A stretch of 64,000 bases of DNA. Source: Bacteroidota bacterium. GTDB taxonomy: Bacteria; Bacteroidota; Bacteroidia; UBA7662; CANHCV01. A program made the position numbers and the translations under genes. Every line of letters begins with the position of its first letter. The stretch's first letter is position 1. Location: assembly GCA_947501265.1 (NCBI GenBank), contig CANMVY010000001.1:310001-374000 (forward strand). Direction: 5' to 3'. The notes under the pieces were generated by a model that worked only from the letters and a program-made list of their open reading frames with translations, was not told the DNA's origin and ran no database searches. Below, piece by piece: positions 34,739 to 43,595 of this stretch.

Positions 34739-36408
34739 TTGATGTTTTTGAAACGAGATTTTTTAGATTCTCCCATTCTCTCTTTGGCCGATTCTTCGTA
34801 ATCGGAATAGTTTCCTTCAAAGAAAACAACTTGCCCGTCGCCTTCGTAGGCCAAAATGTGAGTTGCGATGCGGTCGATGAACCATCGATCGTGGGAAATA
34901 ACGACAACGCAACCGGCGAAGTTTTCAATTCCTTCTTCCAAAGCACGAAGCGTATTCACGTCAATATCGTTGGTGGGCTCATCCAGCAACAACACATTCC
35001 CTCCTTCTTTAAGCGTCATGGCAAGGTGCAAACGATTCCGCTCACCGCCTGATAGTACGCCAACCTTTTTACTTTGGTCGTTCCCCGAGAAGTTAAAACG
35101 CCCCAAATAGGCGCGAGAGTTCATCACGAAATTTCCAACGGTTACGTTATCGAGTCCTTGGCTTACCACATCGTAAACCGATTTTTCGGTATCCAAATCT
35201 TTATGTGATTGATCTACGTAGGAAATGGAAACGGTATCTCCGCGAGTAATATCTCCTGAATCAGGATTTTCCAAATCCATGATCATTTTGAAAAGGGTTG
35301 TTTTCCCCATTCCATTGGGGCCGACCACTCCCACAATTGCTCCTTTAGGAATATTGAAGTTGAGGTTTTCAAACAAAACACGATCGCCGTACTTCTTTGA
35401 AACTCCATCAAATTGCAAAACTACATCGCCCAAGCGTGGACCCGGTGGAATATACAATTCCAATTTTTGTTCTTTTTCGCGTGACTCTTCTGAGGCCATT
35501 TTATCGTAGGCCGACAAACGGGCTTTGGATTTGGCTTGACGGGCTTTGGGTGCCATTCTTACCCACTCCAATTCTCGCTCAAGAGCTTTTTGGCGTTTTG
35601 ATTCTTGTTTTTCTTCTTGAGCCAAACGCTTCATTTTTTGTTCCAACCAAGATGTGTAATTCCCTTGATAAGGAATTCCTTCACCGCGGTCCAACTCCAA
35701 GATCCAGCCTGCAACGTTATCCAAAAAGTAACGATCGTGGGTAACTGCAATAACGGTTCCGGGGAAACTAGCCAAAAACTGCTCCAACCAATGCACGCTC
35801 TCTGCATCCAAGTGGTTGGTAGGCTCATCCAGCAACAAGATATCGGGATTACTTAAAAGAAGGCGACAAAGCGCTACACGGCGGCGTTCTCCACCCGATA
35901 GGATTGCAATGGGTGTTTCTGGTGCTGGGCAACGAAGAGCATCCATGGCTTTTTCCAAACGGTTATCCAACTCCCACAGGTTATTTCCATCAATAACGTC
36001 TTGAAGTTCTCCTTGGCGGCGAAGCAATTGATCCATTTTGTCTCCATCCTCATAATATTCAGGCAAACCAAATTTTTCATTGATTTCATCGTATTCGGTT
36101 AAGGTATCAACAAAATGTTGAACACCTTCTTTCACGATTTCCATGACGGTTTTCGACTCATCAAGTTTGGGTTCTTGATGAAGGTAACCGATTTTAAAAT
36201 TTTGATTAAAAACCACATCTCCGGAGTAATTTTTGTCTTCCCCAGCGATGATTTTTAGAAGGGTGGATTTTCCCGAACCGTTTAGTCCGAGTACTCCAAT
36301 TTTTGCACCGTAGTAAAACGATAAATAGATGTCTTTTAAAATGGTTTTTCCGGTACTTAATGTTTTGGAAACACCGGTCATTGAAAAAATAATTTGGCGG
36401 TCTGTCAT
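34735..36408 (-). CDS. ettA: Energy-dependent translational throttle protein EttA (ABC-F)
   Basis: This 557-residue ABC-F ATPase binds the ribosomal E site and tunes initiation to the ADP/ATP ratio. There are two ABC domains, with Walker [17 protein letters not shown] (about 38-53) and [14 protein letters not shown] (about 350-363). Signature/Walker B blocks are [16 protein letters not shown]...[11 protein letters not shown] and [13 protein letters not shown]...[12 protein letters not shown]. An arm insertion with SYTSWLEQK-like and [13 protein letters not shown] segments follows the first domain. Unlike transporters it has no membrane part. A perfect TAACTTTG box lies four bases before the ATG, so the mRNA may be leaderless. 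It leads the operon with the 90-aa protein and the two-component system. Confidence 0.93.
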   Translation of the reverse strand: MTDRQIIFSMTGVSKTLSTGKTILKDIYLSFYYGAKIGVLGLNGSGKSTLLKIIAGEDKNYSGDVVFNQNFKIGYLHQEPKLDESKTVMEIVKEGVQHFVDTLTEYDEINEKFGLPEYYEDGDKMDQLLRRQGELQDVIDGNNLWELDNRLEKAMDALRCPAPETPIAILSGGERRRVALCRLLLSNPDILLLDEPTNHLDAESVHWLEQFLASFPGTVIAVTHDRYFLDNVAGWILELDRGEGIPYQGNYTSWLEQKMKRLAQEEKQESKRQKALERELEWVRMAPKARQAKSKARLSAYDKMASEESREKEQKLELYIPPGPRLGDVVLQFDGVSKKYGDRVLFENLNFNIPKGAIVGVVGPNGMGKTTLFKMIMDLENPDSGDITRGDTVSISYVDQSHKDLDTEKSVYDVVSQGLDNVTVGNFVMNSRAYLGRFNFSGNDQSKKVGVLSGGERNRLHLAMTLKEGGNVLLLDEPTNDIDVNTLRALEEGIENFAGCVVVISHDRWFIDRIATHILAYEGDGQVVFFEGNYSDYEESAKERMGESKKSRFKNIN

Positions 36409-36412
36409 GCTG

Positions 36413-36420
36413 CAAAGTTA
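36413..36420 (-). promoter_or_regulatory. -7 element (TAACTTTG) four bases before the ettA start
   Basis: A perfect TAnnTTTG match on the minus strand, followed by CAGC and ATG (36408). Confidence 0.65.
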
Positions 36421-36559
36421 CGCTACTTTTCCGAAAAAAACAGGTGTTAACCACTCCAAAATTTAGAATATATTCAGCTAAAAAAAGCAAAATCAATAAA
36501 AAGTTAAACATTACCCAAAATTTTATTTGTTACTTTGTGTCGACGAAAATCATACTCAC

Positions 36560-39500
36560 ATGGCACGATTAATTTTAGGATGTTTTCTTATGATAATAAC
36601 GGGCTTTCTTTCTCATGCCCAAACCACCGTTTTTCAGGAAAATTTCTCTTCCCCAGCTTCAAGTGGGTCTTTTTCTACAAGCAGCCCTATTGCCGCTGGC
36701 AGTGTTTGGAAAATAAACCGTTCGGGGGTTGATTTTGGTGCACGAATCAACGGTGGATTTTTGGATGTTACGAACGATGCCTCTGGTTCTGGGAATGCGA
36801 GTGGCTGGGCCTTTTCGTTTGTGAATTCCACGACCGATTTTTCGGGGAACACCTACAAAAACACCATCTCTCAAAATACGGGTCCGGTGGAGTGGGTTTT
36901 CAATTTTCGTCAAATCCGATCCGACCCATCAGGTTTCGGGAGTGGTTCATATGGTGTAGCATTCATCTTAGGTTGTGACACCACCAACCCTACCCTTTCT
37001 ACCGCTAAAGGTTATGCGGTAATTTTGGGACAATCTGGCTCAACGGATAGCGTAAAACTGGTTCGTTTCACCAGCGGGTTGGTGAACTTTACTCCCATCA
37101 TTGTTGCCAATGGCGATTTTGGTGCCGATTACTTATCTACCAAAGTAACTTACAACCCTACCACGCAGCAGTGGGAATTGTTTTTGCGGAACGACGGCTC
37201 CACCGGGTTTAAAAACCCCGATTCGGTTGCGTTGACGAGTCAGGGTACAGCCACTAATTCCACTCATACTTCGGTTGCACTACCTTATGTAGGTGGATAT
37301 TGGCAAGGTTCTTCAGCAGGAACACAAAATGCATTGTTTGATCAGGTTACCGTTCGTGTTACCTCGGCTTGTTCTGCCCCAACAACAAATGCTAGTAATG
37401 CCACCGGAACATCTATTTCAACCGCTTCAGCAAATCTTGCTTGGTCGCGCGGAAATGGAAGTTCGAATATCGCAGTATTGTCCACGGTTGGACAAACGGC
37501 ACTTGCGCCTTCCAATGGAAACGCTTATTCAGGCAATGCGAATTATGGCTCAGGAGATTTATTGGGAAGCGGGAATTATGTGGTGTTGAGTGGCAGTGGA
37601 AATTCTGTTTCAGCAACTGGATTATCCCCCCAAACATCCTATCAGTTAAGGGTTTATGAGAATAATGGGACTTGTTATCAACTAAATAATCCAGCATCAC
37701 TTAATTTTACGACCCTCGCCTTGGAGCCTGGGGGTTATCCCACCACTTTTTCAGCAACCGCTTCTTCTTTTAATTCCATTCAATTGTCTTTTTCTTCATT
37801 GAGTTCTTTAAGCAATGCGAATGGATATTTAATCCTCAGAAAAGCAGGAAGTCTGCCAACATTTATTCCAACCGATGGCCAAGCCTACACCGTTGGACAA
37901 ACGGTTGGAGACGCCATCGTTGCTGCTTTGATAACCAATACCACGGCAACGTCGGTTACAATTTCGGGATTAGCCGATCAAACCACGCATCATTTTATTT
38001 TGGTTCCTTTCAATGGAAACGGTACAGCAAGTACCAATAATTACCGAACTGCTTCACCCATTCCTTCGAGTAGCGCAACCACTCCGATGGCGCCAAGTTC
38101 CACTTCGGATTTGATTAGTACAAGTACTTTTACCTATTCCTCAGATATTGATGCGTTGCAGTATCAAGCCAACACCTTCACAAATACTTCTGGAAGCATT
38201 GCCGTTTACAGGGTTACCCTTCGCGATGGCGGAAGTTCGAGCGATGCCGATGCCAATCCTACCACGATTCAGCAATTGGTTTTTCGGGGGAACAACTTCA
38301 ATCAATTGAGAGGCGCCGTTTTGTCGAACGGGAACTCCATTATTTCGGGTGCGGGCGTGGTTGATTCAACGGGGAATACCATCACCTTTTCGTCGTTGAA
38401 TATTTCCGCTGCCGACAATGGTTCCTACGACATTACCCTTCGGGTTTCGTTTTGGAACAAAGTGATCGATAATGTTCAACTTGGATTTAGTTTGTCGGCC
38501 AACGACGTGTTGGTTTCTTCAGCGGGATCGCAGTTGGCCGCTTTCACTCAGGTTTCAAGCAGTACTTTGAATAACCGAAATCGAATTGAGGTTACCGCTA
38601 CACAGTTGGCCTGGACACAACAGCCTCTGGGGGCGGGAATCAATGTAGCCATGACTCCTCAACCCAAAGTTTCTACCATGGATGTAGAGGGGAATCTTGA
38701 TTTGGATGGCCTCGGCATCGTTTCGATTTCGTCTACCGGCACCATGGATTCCAGTTCAAAATCTAGGAATTTAATTGCTGGAACGGCAACCTTTGAAAAC
38801 ATCCGATTTACGGCGAGTCAATCAAATATTACCATAACAGCTACCATGTCGGGGTATGGTTCAGTCGTTTCTAATTCCTTTCAAGTTTCAACCTTTCCAA
38901 CCAATTCTTACCGAACTTCCAATTCGGGAAGCAGTAGTTTTCCTTCGGGAAGTGGTTGGGAGCAGTTCAACGGTAGTGCTTGGGTAAGTACAACAGCCCC
39001 TTCGGCCAGCACCAGCCAAACCATTTATGTTCGTAACACCCTTTCGACATCGGCTTCTTTTGGAAATTCCGTAAAATTTATTGTTGAAAAGGGAGGCATT
39101 TTAAACGTAAACCACAATAGTACTTCTTCTGAAATGACAGTTCAAGCAGGTGGAAAAATCAATGTTAATGCCTCGGCTTCAGCCCGGAAAATAGTTATTG
39201 ATTCTGCCGGATCCCTTGAAGTTCTTTCGGCTTCCTTTGGTCCCACCAACGCTACCGACACCTTATTGATTTCTTCAGGTGGAAAAATGATCATCAACGA
39301 TGCCAATGCTTTGAATACCTCCAACATTTGGAGAGGGGTGGAACAATTTCAAACCGGTTCTGAAGTCATTGTTTCCAATTGGAATTACGGCGGAAGTGGA
39401 TCTTCAAAGCGATTGATTGAAAATCCCTCGCAAATTTCACTTAATTCAGATGGAACATACTTTGGTCATTTAACCTTCAATGGACAACCCAGTTCCATTT

Positions 39501-42307
39501 TTTCTGTATTTGCTGGGGGAACCGGAGTGCTTAAGGTTACCTCTGGAAACTTAACCTCCAATACCCAATCTGGTGGAAATAATTTCTGCCTAGCCAATTC
39601 AAACTTAACGGTGGAAATTGGTGGAAATTTGATCGCTAATTCTGGTCAATTCAGTGCCTTTGCTTCAACGAATGGCGGATTTCCTAAACTTACCATCAAA
39701 GGGAATTTAGTTCTTCAAGGCGGCACATTTAATCTCAATCAAGGAAGTGCATCCGCTTGTTTACCAACCCTAGAGGTTCAAGGAAACATCATTGGAACTT
39801 CTGGTGCATTAACTTCTACCGATGGCGGATCGAAGATTACCTTCAGCGGTTCCAATCTCCACGAAATCAATATGTCTATTCCTGTAGGTAACAATTACCG
39901 CATCGAAGTTCCGAATGGGCAAACCGTAAAATTGGTTGGAAATGCTCTTTCATTTTCAATCAGCAGCGATACCTTGGATATTCAAGACGGTGGTGTTTTC
40001 AATTTTAACAACCAAAACCTCACCGGTTCTGGAACCTTCTTGTTGAAAACTGGCGGAAGTGCGAAAATCACTTCTTTGGATGGCATCAACACCTCTGGAT
40101 CAACCGGAAATGTTCAAGTAAGTGTGCGCAGCATTCAATCTGCAGCTCGGTTAATTTATTCCGGAAATGCTTCTCCTCAATTTACAGGAAATGGGGTTTC
40201 AGGTGGAAATAAAAAGATCATCGTTGATAAAGATTCCGTTTCCCAAACGGTTCAACTGTCAGCATCATTGAATCAAACCGACTCCTTTTTCATCAAACAA
40301 GGGACTTTTGTTGAAACCCAAGGTTCTACCCTTTCAGGATCTGGAACATTAACCATGACCGGTGGAGTTTTCTCTTCATCTTTCATTGATACAGCTTTGC
40401 GAATCCCTCAACTTTCTGGCAATTATTCAATGAATGGCGGTACCGTGGAGCTATTGGGAAATGGGCCTCAGGTATTGCGTGGTGGTCGCGATTATTTCAA
40501 CGTAGCTATTTCTGGAAGCAACTCCCTAGGAATCGATCGGAAAACCATTAGCAGCGCCATCGTGGTCAATTCCAATTTGTCCATTTCTGGAGGCGCCATT
40601 TTAGATATTGAAAACATGGGCATCACCGGCCCGGGTGGGCTAACCATGGTGAGCGGGCGTTTGCGTATCTCCAAATTAAGCGGAACAACCACGCCCGAAC
40701 TAACCGCCACCGCTTCGGGAGCAGCCTACCTTCTCACCGGCGGAACCATTGAATGGTACGGCAGCAACGCTACGGGCACCGAACAAAAAATTCGTGGGAA
40801 AGACGGTCAAAATCGCACCATCAATTATTTCAACATTGAACTGAATGCCAATGGCCAAAACCCCGATGGAAACGTTTGGGTAAACGGTTCATTTGGATTG
40901 AATGGAACCCTTAGCGTTTCTCCTCAAGTGCGATTCAAAATGGATGCGTTTGAAATCATTTCTGGAAACGGTTCCGTGAACTTCATGAATGGCTCCACCT
41001 TCCGATTTGCACATACCAACGGATTGTCGGCAACCGGACAAATTCAGGTCACTGGGGTTAAAAATTACGGAAATTCCGTGAATTTCGTTTACGAAACCAA
41101 TGCCAATAACGCTCAATTGGGGAATGAATTTCCCGATACTGTGGCTTCATTAACTACCTTGGTGCAAGGAAAAACCACCACTTCCTCCAAGAATTTGTTT
41201 GTTCGTGATTCTCTGATCCTCAGCGGTAACGTCGAACAATCTACCAACACCATTACGCTTGGGAATTTGGGCAAATTTGAATCAACAGGTGGATCTTATT
41301 TTACAAACGGTTGGTTTAAGAAAATTGGGAATAGTGCCTTTACTTTCCCCATAGGATCTTTCGCAACCGGTACTAAATACCTCAGCATTTCGGCCCCCGA
41401 TCACCAAAACGATGCTTTTCGGGTGAGTTACGAAAAAAATAGCTTTCCAACCGTTATTCCATTTGCTTCCATGCAAACGCCATTAACTTCGGTTAATCCT
41501 TGCGAAAGTTGGAACATCGATGAAACCGATGATTTCGGAAATGCAACGGCGGTACAAATTACATTGCGTTGGGACAGCAGCAGCCTTTGTAATTTAGGTC
41601 CGGAATTCATTCAAAATCCTTCTAATTTGCGGGTTGCCCACTTTAATGGTGCAATTTGGGAAGACAAAGGGAATACTCAATTTTCCTCTACCGGATCGGA
41701 AGGATGGATTATTTCCGATACCGTTTCCCAATTTAGCCCGTTTCGCTTGGGCAGCATCGGAGGGAATTCCCTTCCGGTGAAATTAATTCAATTTTCGGCC
41801 AAAGAATCGGGAGAAACCCATTTCCTATCCTGGGAATCGGCCGATGAAACAAACTTCCACCGGTATGAAGTAGAACAATCGGCCAATGGGGTTGACTTTC
41901 ATGTTGTGGGAGTTGTAACAGGAAAAGGGAAGGCATCTAACTATTCTACCACGGTTCCATCAACCCATTGGGAAACCACATTTTACCGCTTAAAGATGGT
42001 TGATTTTGATGGATCATTCTCTTTCAGCCCAATTCAACGCATTGTTTCCAACGATTTGGGAATTTCGATGATTTGGAACACGAGCAATGGAAGTGGATCT
42101 GTACAACTGAACGCTACACAACCATCAACGCTAAAGGTGAGCATATTGGGGATGAGCGGTCAGATGATTCATCAGGAACTTCTTTTTCTCAAAGGAAACC
42201 AAACATCAGAATGGGAAATTCCCTCGGTTATTCCGAATGGAATTTTCTTGATCACTTTGGAAACCGATGGGAAGAAATGGGTGAAAAAGGTGGCGATTCA
42301 ACGATAA
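36560..42307 (+). CDS. Giant T9SS-secreted protein (1915 residues), unknown function
   Basis: The protein starts with a signal peptide (about 1-21, ending SHAQ). A lectin-like beta-sandwich region with many Ser/Thr/Gly follows (about 25-265). Next are fibronectin-III-like segments (about 270-560), then a long stretch (about 770-1600) of short repeating strands such as GGKINVNASASARKI, GNLVLQGGTFNLNQG and GSLEVLSASFG. These suggest a right-handed beta-helix or adhesin stalk. The end holds a T9SS type A sorting domain (SILGMSGQMIHQE, GIFLITLETDG, WVKKVAIQR). I use ATG 36560, because the frame is open from 36527 but only 36560 fits a signal peptide. A surface adhesin or polysaccharide-binding role is an inference. 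Confidence 0.8.
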   Translation: MARLILGCFLMIITGFLSHAQTTVFQENFSSPASSGSFSTSSPIAAGSVWKINRSGVDFGARINGGFLDVTNDASGSGNASGWAFSFVNSTTDFSGNTYKNTISQNTGPVEWVFNFRQIRSDPSGFGSGSYGVAFILGCDTTNPTLSTAKGYAVILGQSGSTDSVKLVRFTSGLVNFTPIIVANGDFGADYLSTKVTYNPTTQQWELFLRNDGSTGFKNPDSVALTSQGTATNSTHTSVALPYVGGYWQGSSAGTQNALFDQVTVRVTSACSAPTTNASNATGTSISTASANLAWSRGNGSSNIAVLSTVGQTALAPSNGNAYSGNANYGSGDLLGSGNYVVLSGSGNSVSATGLSPQTSYQLRVYENNGTCYQLNNPASLNFTTLALEPGGYPTTFSATASSFNSIQLSFSSLSSLSNANGYLILRKAGSLPTFIPTDGQAYTVGQTVGDAIVAALITNTTATSVTISGLADQTTHHFILVPFNGNGTASTNNYRTASPIPSSSATTPMAPSSTSDLISTSTFTYSSDIDALQYQANTFTNTSGSIAVYRVTLRDGGSSSDADANPTTIQQLVFRGNNFNQLRGAVLSNGNSIISGAGVVDSTGNTITFSSLNISAADNGSYDITLRVSFWNKVIDNVQLGFSLSANDVLVSSAGSQLAAFTQVSSSTLNNRNRIEVTATQLAWTQQPLGAGINVAMTPQPKVSTMDVEGNLDLDGLGIVSISSTGTMDSSSKSRNLIAGTATFENIRFTASQSNITITATMSGYGSVVSNSFQVSTFPTNSYRTSNSGSSSFPSGSGWEQFNGSAWVSTTAPSASTSQTIYVRNTLSTSASFGNSVKFIVEKGGILNVNHNSTSSEMTVQAGGKINVNASASARKIVIDSAGSLEVLSASFGPTNATDTLLISSGGKMIINDANALNTSNIWRGVEQFQTGSEVIVSNWNYGGSGSSKRLIENPSQISLNSDGTYFGHLTFNGQPSSIFSVFAGGTGVLKVTSGNLTSNTQSGGNNFCLANSNLTVEIGGNLIANSGQFSAFASTNGGFPKLTIKGNLVLQGGTFNLNQGSASACLPTLEVQGNIIGTSGALTSTDGGSKITFSGSNLHEINMSIPVGNNYRIEVPNGQTVKLVGNALSFSISSDTLDIQDGGVFNFNNQNLTGSGTFLLKTGGSAKITSLDGINTSGSTGNVQVSVRSIQSAARLIYSGNASPQFTGNGVSGGNKKIIVDKDSVSQTVQLSASLNQTDSFFIKQGTFVETQGSTLSGSGTLTMTGGVFSSSFIDTALRIPQLSGNYSMNGGTVELLGNGPQVLRGGRDYFNVAISGSNSLGIDRKTISSAIVVNSNLSISGGAILDIENMGITGPGGLTMVSGRLRISKLSGTTTPELTATASGAAYLLTGGTIEWYGSNATGTEQKIRGKDGQNRTINYFNIELNANGQNPDGNVWVNGSFGLNGTLSVSPQVRFKMDAFEIISGNGSVNFMNGSTFRFAHTNGLSATGQIQVTGVKNYGNSVNFVYETNANNAQLGNEFPDTVASLTTLVQGKTTTSSKNLFVRDSLILSGNVEQSTNTITLGNLGKFESTGGSYFTNGWFKKIGNSAFTFPIGSFATGTKYLSISAPDHQNDAFRVSYEKNSFPTVIPFASMQTPLTSVNPCESWNIDETDDFGNATAVQITLRWDSSSLCNLGPEFIQNPSNLRVAHFNGAIWEDKGNTQFSSTGSEGWIISDTVSQFSPFRLGSIGGNSLPVKLIQFSAKESGETHFLSWESADETNFHRYEVEQSANGVDFHVVGVVTGKGKASNYSTTVPSTHWETTFYRLKMVDFDGSFSFSPIQRIVSNDLGISMIWNTSNGSGSVQLNATQPSTLKVSILGMSGQMIHQELLFLKGNQTSEWEIPSVIPNGIFLITLETDGKKWVKKVAIQR

Positions 42308-42351
42308 AAAGGGTTGGAAAATTTTGTTGAAGATTTAGCCAAATTTTTTGA

Positions 42352-42359
42352 TAAATTTG
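42352..42359 (+). promoter_or_regulatory. -7 element (TAAATTTG) of dnaN
   Basis: An exact TAnnTTTG match 23 bases before the dnaN ATG at 42383. Confidence 0.55.
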
Positions 42360-42382
42360 TACTCCAATAAGAAAAGCAAACC

Positions 42383-43504
42383 ATGAATTTTGTAGTCTCT
42401 AGCACCGCATTACTGAAACACCTTCAATCCGTTTCAGGCGTAATCAACACCAATGCAGTTCTTCCTATTTTGGAAAACTTCTTGTTCGAGGTAAAAGGTG
42501 GGAAATTAACCATTTCTACGACCGATTTAAACACTTCGATGACCACCTCTTTGGCTGTTGAAGGCAAGGAAGACGGTGTTGTTGCTGTTCCTTCAAAAAT
42601 TTTGTTGGAAACTTTAAAAACCACTCCAGAGCAACCCATCCGCTTTCAAGTGAATACCGAAAATTTCGCCATTGAACTATCTACTGACAAAGGCAAATAC
42701 AAACTTTCAGGCGAAAATGGTGATGATTTTCCGAAGATTCCTGAAGTATCTCAACCGATTGTTTTCACCGTACCCGCCGAGCGGTTGTTGAAAGCTCTCG
42801 CCACTTCCCTATTTGCTGTTGGAAACGACGAACTACGATTGGCGATGACCGGTTTGTTTGTGGAACTTCACGAAACCGGCATGAATGTGGTTGGTACCGA
42901 TGCTCACAAATTGGTTCTTCACAAAATTAAAAACCTCGCAATTCCAGAAGCTGGTTCGTTTATCGTTCCTAAAAAAGCAGTTAATTTGTTGAAATCTGCT
43001 CTTCCTTCCAACAATACCGAAGTAAAAGTGGAATACAACAAAACCAATGTGTTTTTTAGTTTCGACGAAACGACGTTGATCTGCCGTTTAATCGACCAGA
43101 AATATCCCGATTATAACGCGGTTATCCCAACCAACAATCCCAATAAACTTCGCGCGAATCGCACCGAATTTTTGAACGCCTTGCGTCGTAGCTCCATTTA
43201 TTCCAACAAAACCACCTATCAGGTACGTTTAAAACTCACTGGAAATAAATTGGTTATTTCGGCAGAAGATTACGATTTCAACAATGCCGCTGTGGAAGAA
43301 ATGCTGGTGGAATACGATGGTCAAGATATGGAAATCGGTTTCAATGCAAAATTCCTGATCGACATGTTGAATAACATCGATAGCACGGATATTTCTTTCG
43401 AATTGAGCATGCCCAGCCGTCCAGGTTTGATGTTTCCAGGAGAAAGCAATAACGACGAAGAAACGCTGATGTTGATCATGCCCGTAATGATTGCGGCCAA
43501 CTAA
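42383..43504 (+). CDS. dnaN: DNA polymerase III beta subunit (sliding clamp)
   Basis: This 373-residue clamp encircles DNA and holds polymerase III and other partners. The three topologically similar domains span about 1-120, 125-245 and 248-373. Family marks include ALLKHLQSVSGVINTNAVLPILENFLFEV at the start, FVELHETGMNVVGTDAHKLV, and a C-terminal part ending with LMLIMPVMI, typical of Bacteroidota. The length is normal. It has its own promoter and is not followed by recF or gyrB as in many other bacteria. Confidence 0.95.
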   Translation: MNFVVSSTALLKHLQSVSGVINTNAVLPILENFLFEVKGGKLTISTTDLNTSMTTSLAVEGKEDGVVAVPSKILLETLKTTPEQPIRFQVNTENFAIELSTDKGKYKLSGENGDDFPKIPEVSQPIVFTVPAERLLKALATSLFAVGNDELRLAMTGLFVELHETGMNVVGTDAHKLVLHKIKNLAIPEAGSFIVPKKAVNLLKSALPSNNTEVKVEYNKTNVFFSFDETTLICRLIDQKYPDYNAVIPTNNPNKLRANRTEFLNALRRSSIYSNKTTYQVRLKLTGNKLVISAEDYDFNNAAVEEMLVEYDGQDMEIGFNAKFLIDMLNNIDSTDISFELSMPSRPGLMFPGESNNDEETLMLIMPVMIAAN

Positions 43505-43526
43505 TCTAAATCATTGAAATTTGGTA

Positions 43527-43551
43527 GGTTTCAAAAAAATATTTTGAAGCC
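43527..43551. terminator. Imperfect hairpin after dnaN
   Basis: A 10-bp stem (GGTTTCAAAA / TTTTGAAGCC, one G-U pair on the plus strand) with an AAATA loop lies 23 bases after the dnaN stop. There is no T tract, so it may be only a 3'-end stabiliser. Confidence 0.35.
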
Positions 43552-43565
43552 GCGCCATTAAAAAC

Positions 43566-43573
43566 TATTTTTG
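43566..43573 (+). promoter_or_regulatory. -7 element (TATTTTTG) of the PpiD-like gene
   Basis: An exact TAnnTTTG match 22 bases before the ATG at 43596. Confidence 0.55.
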
Positions 43574-43595
43574 CCTTTTACAAATTAAACTCGCT

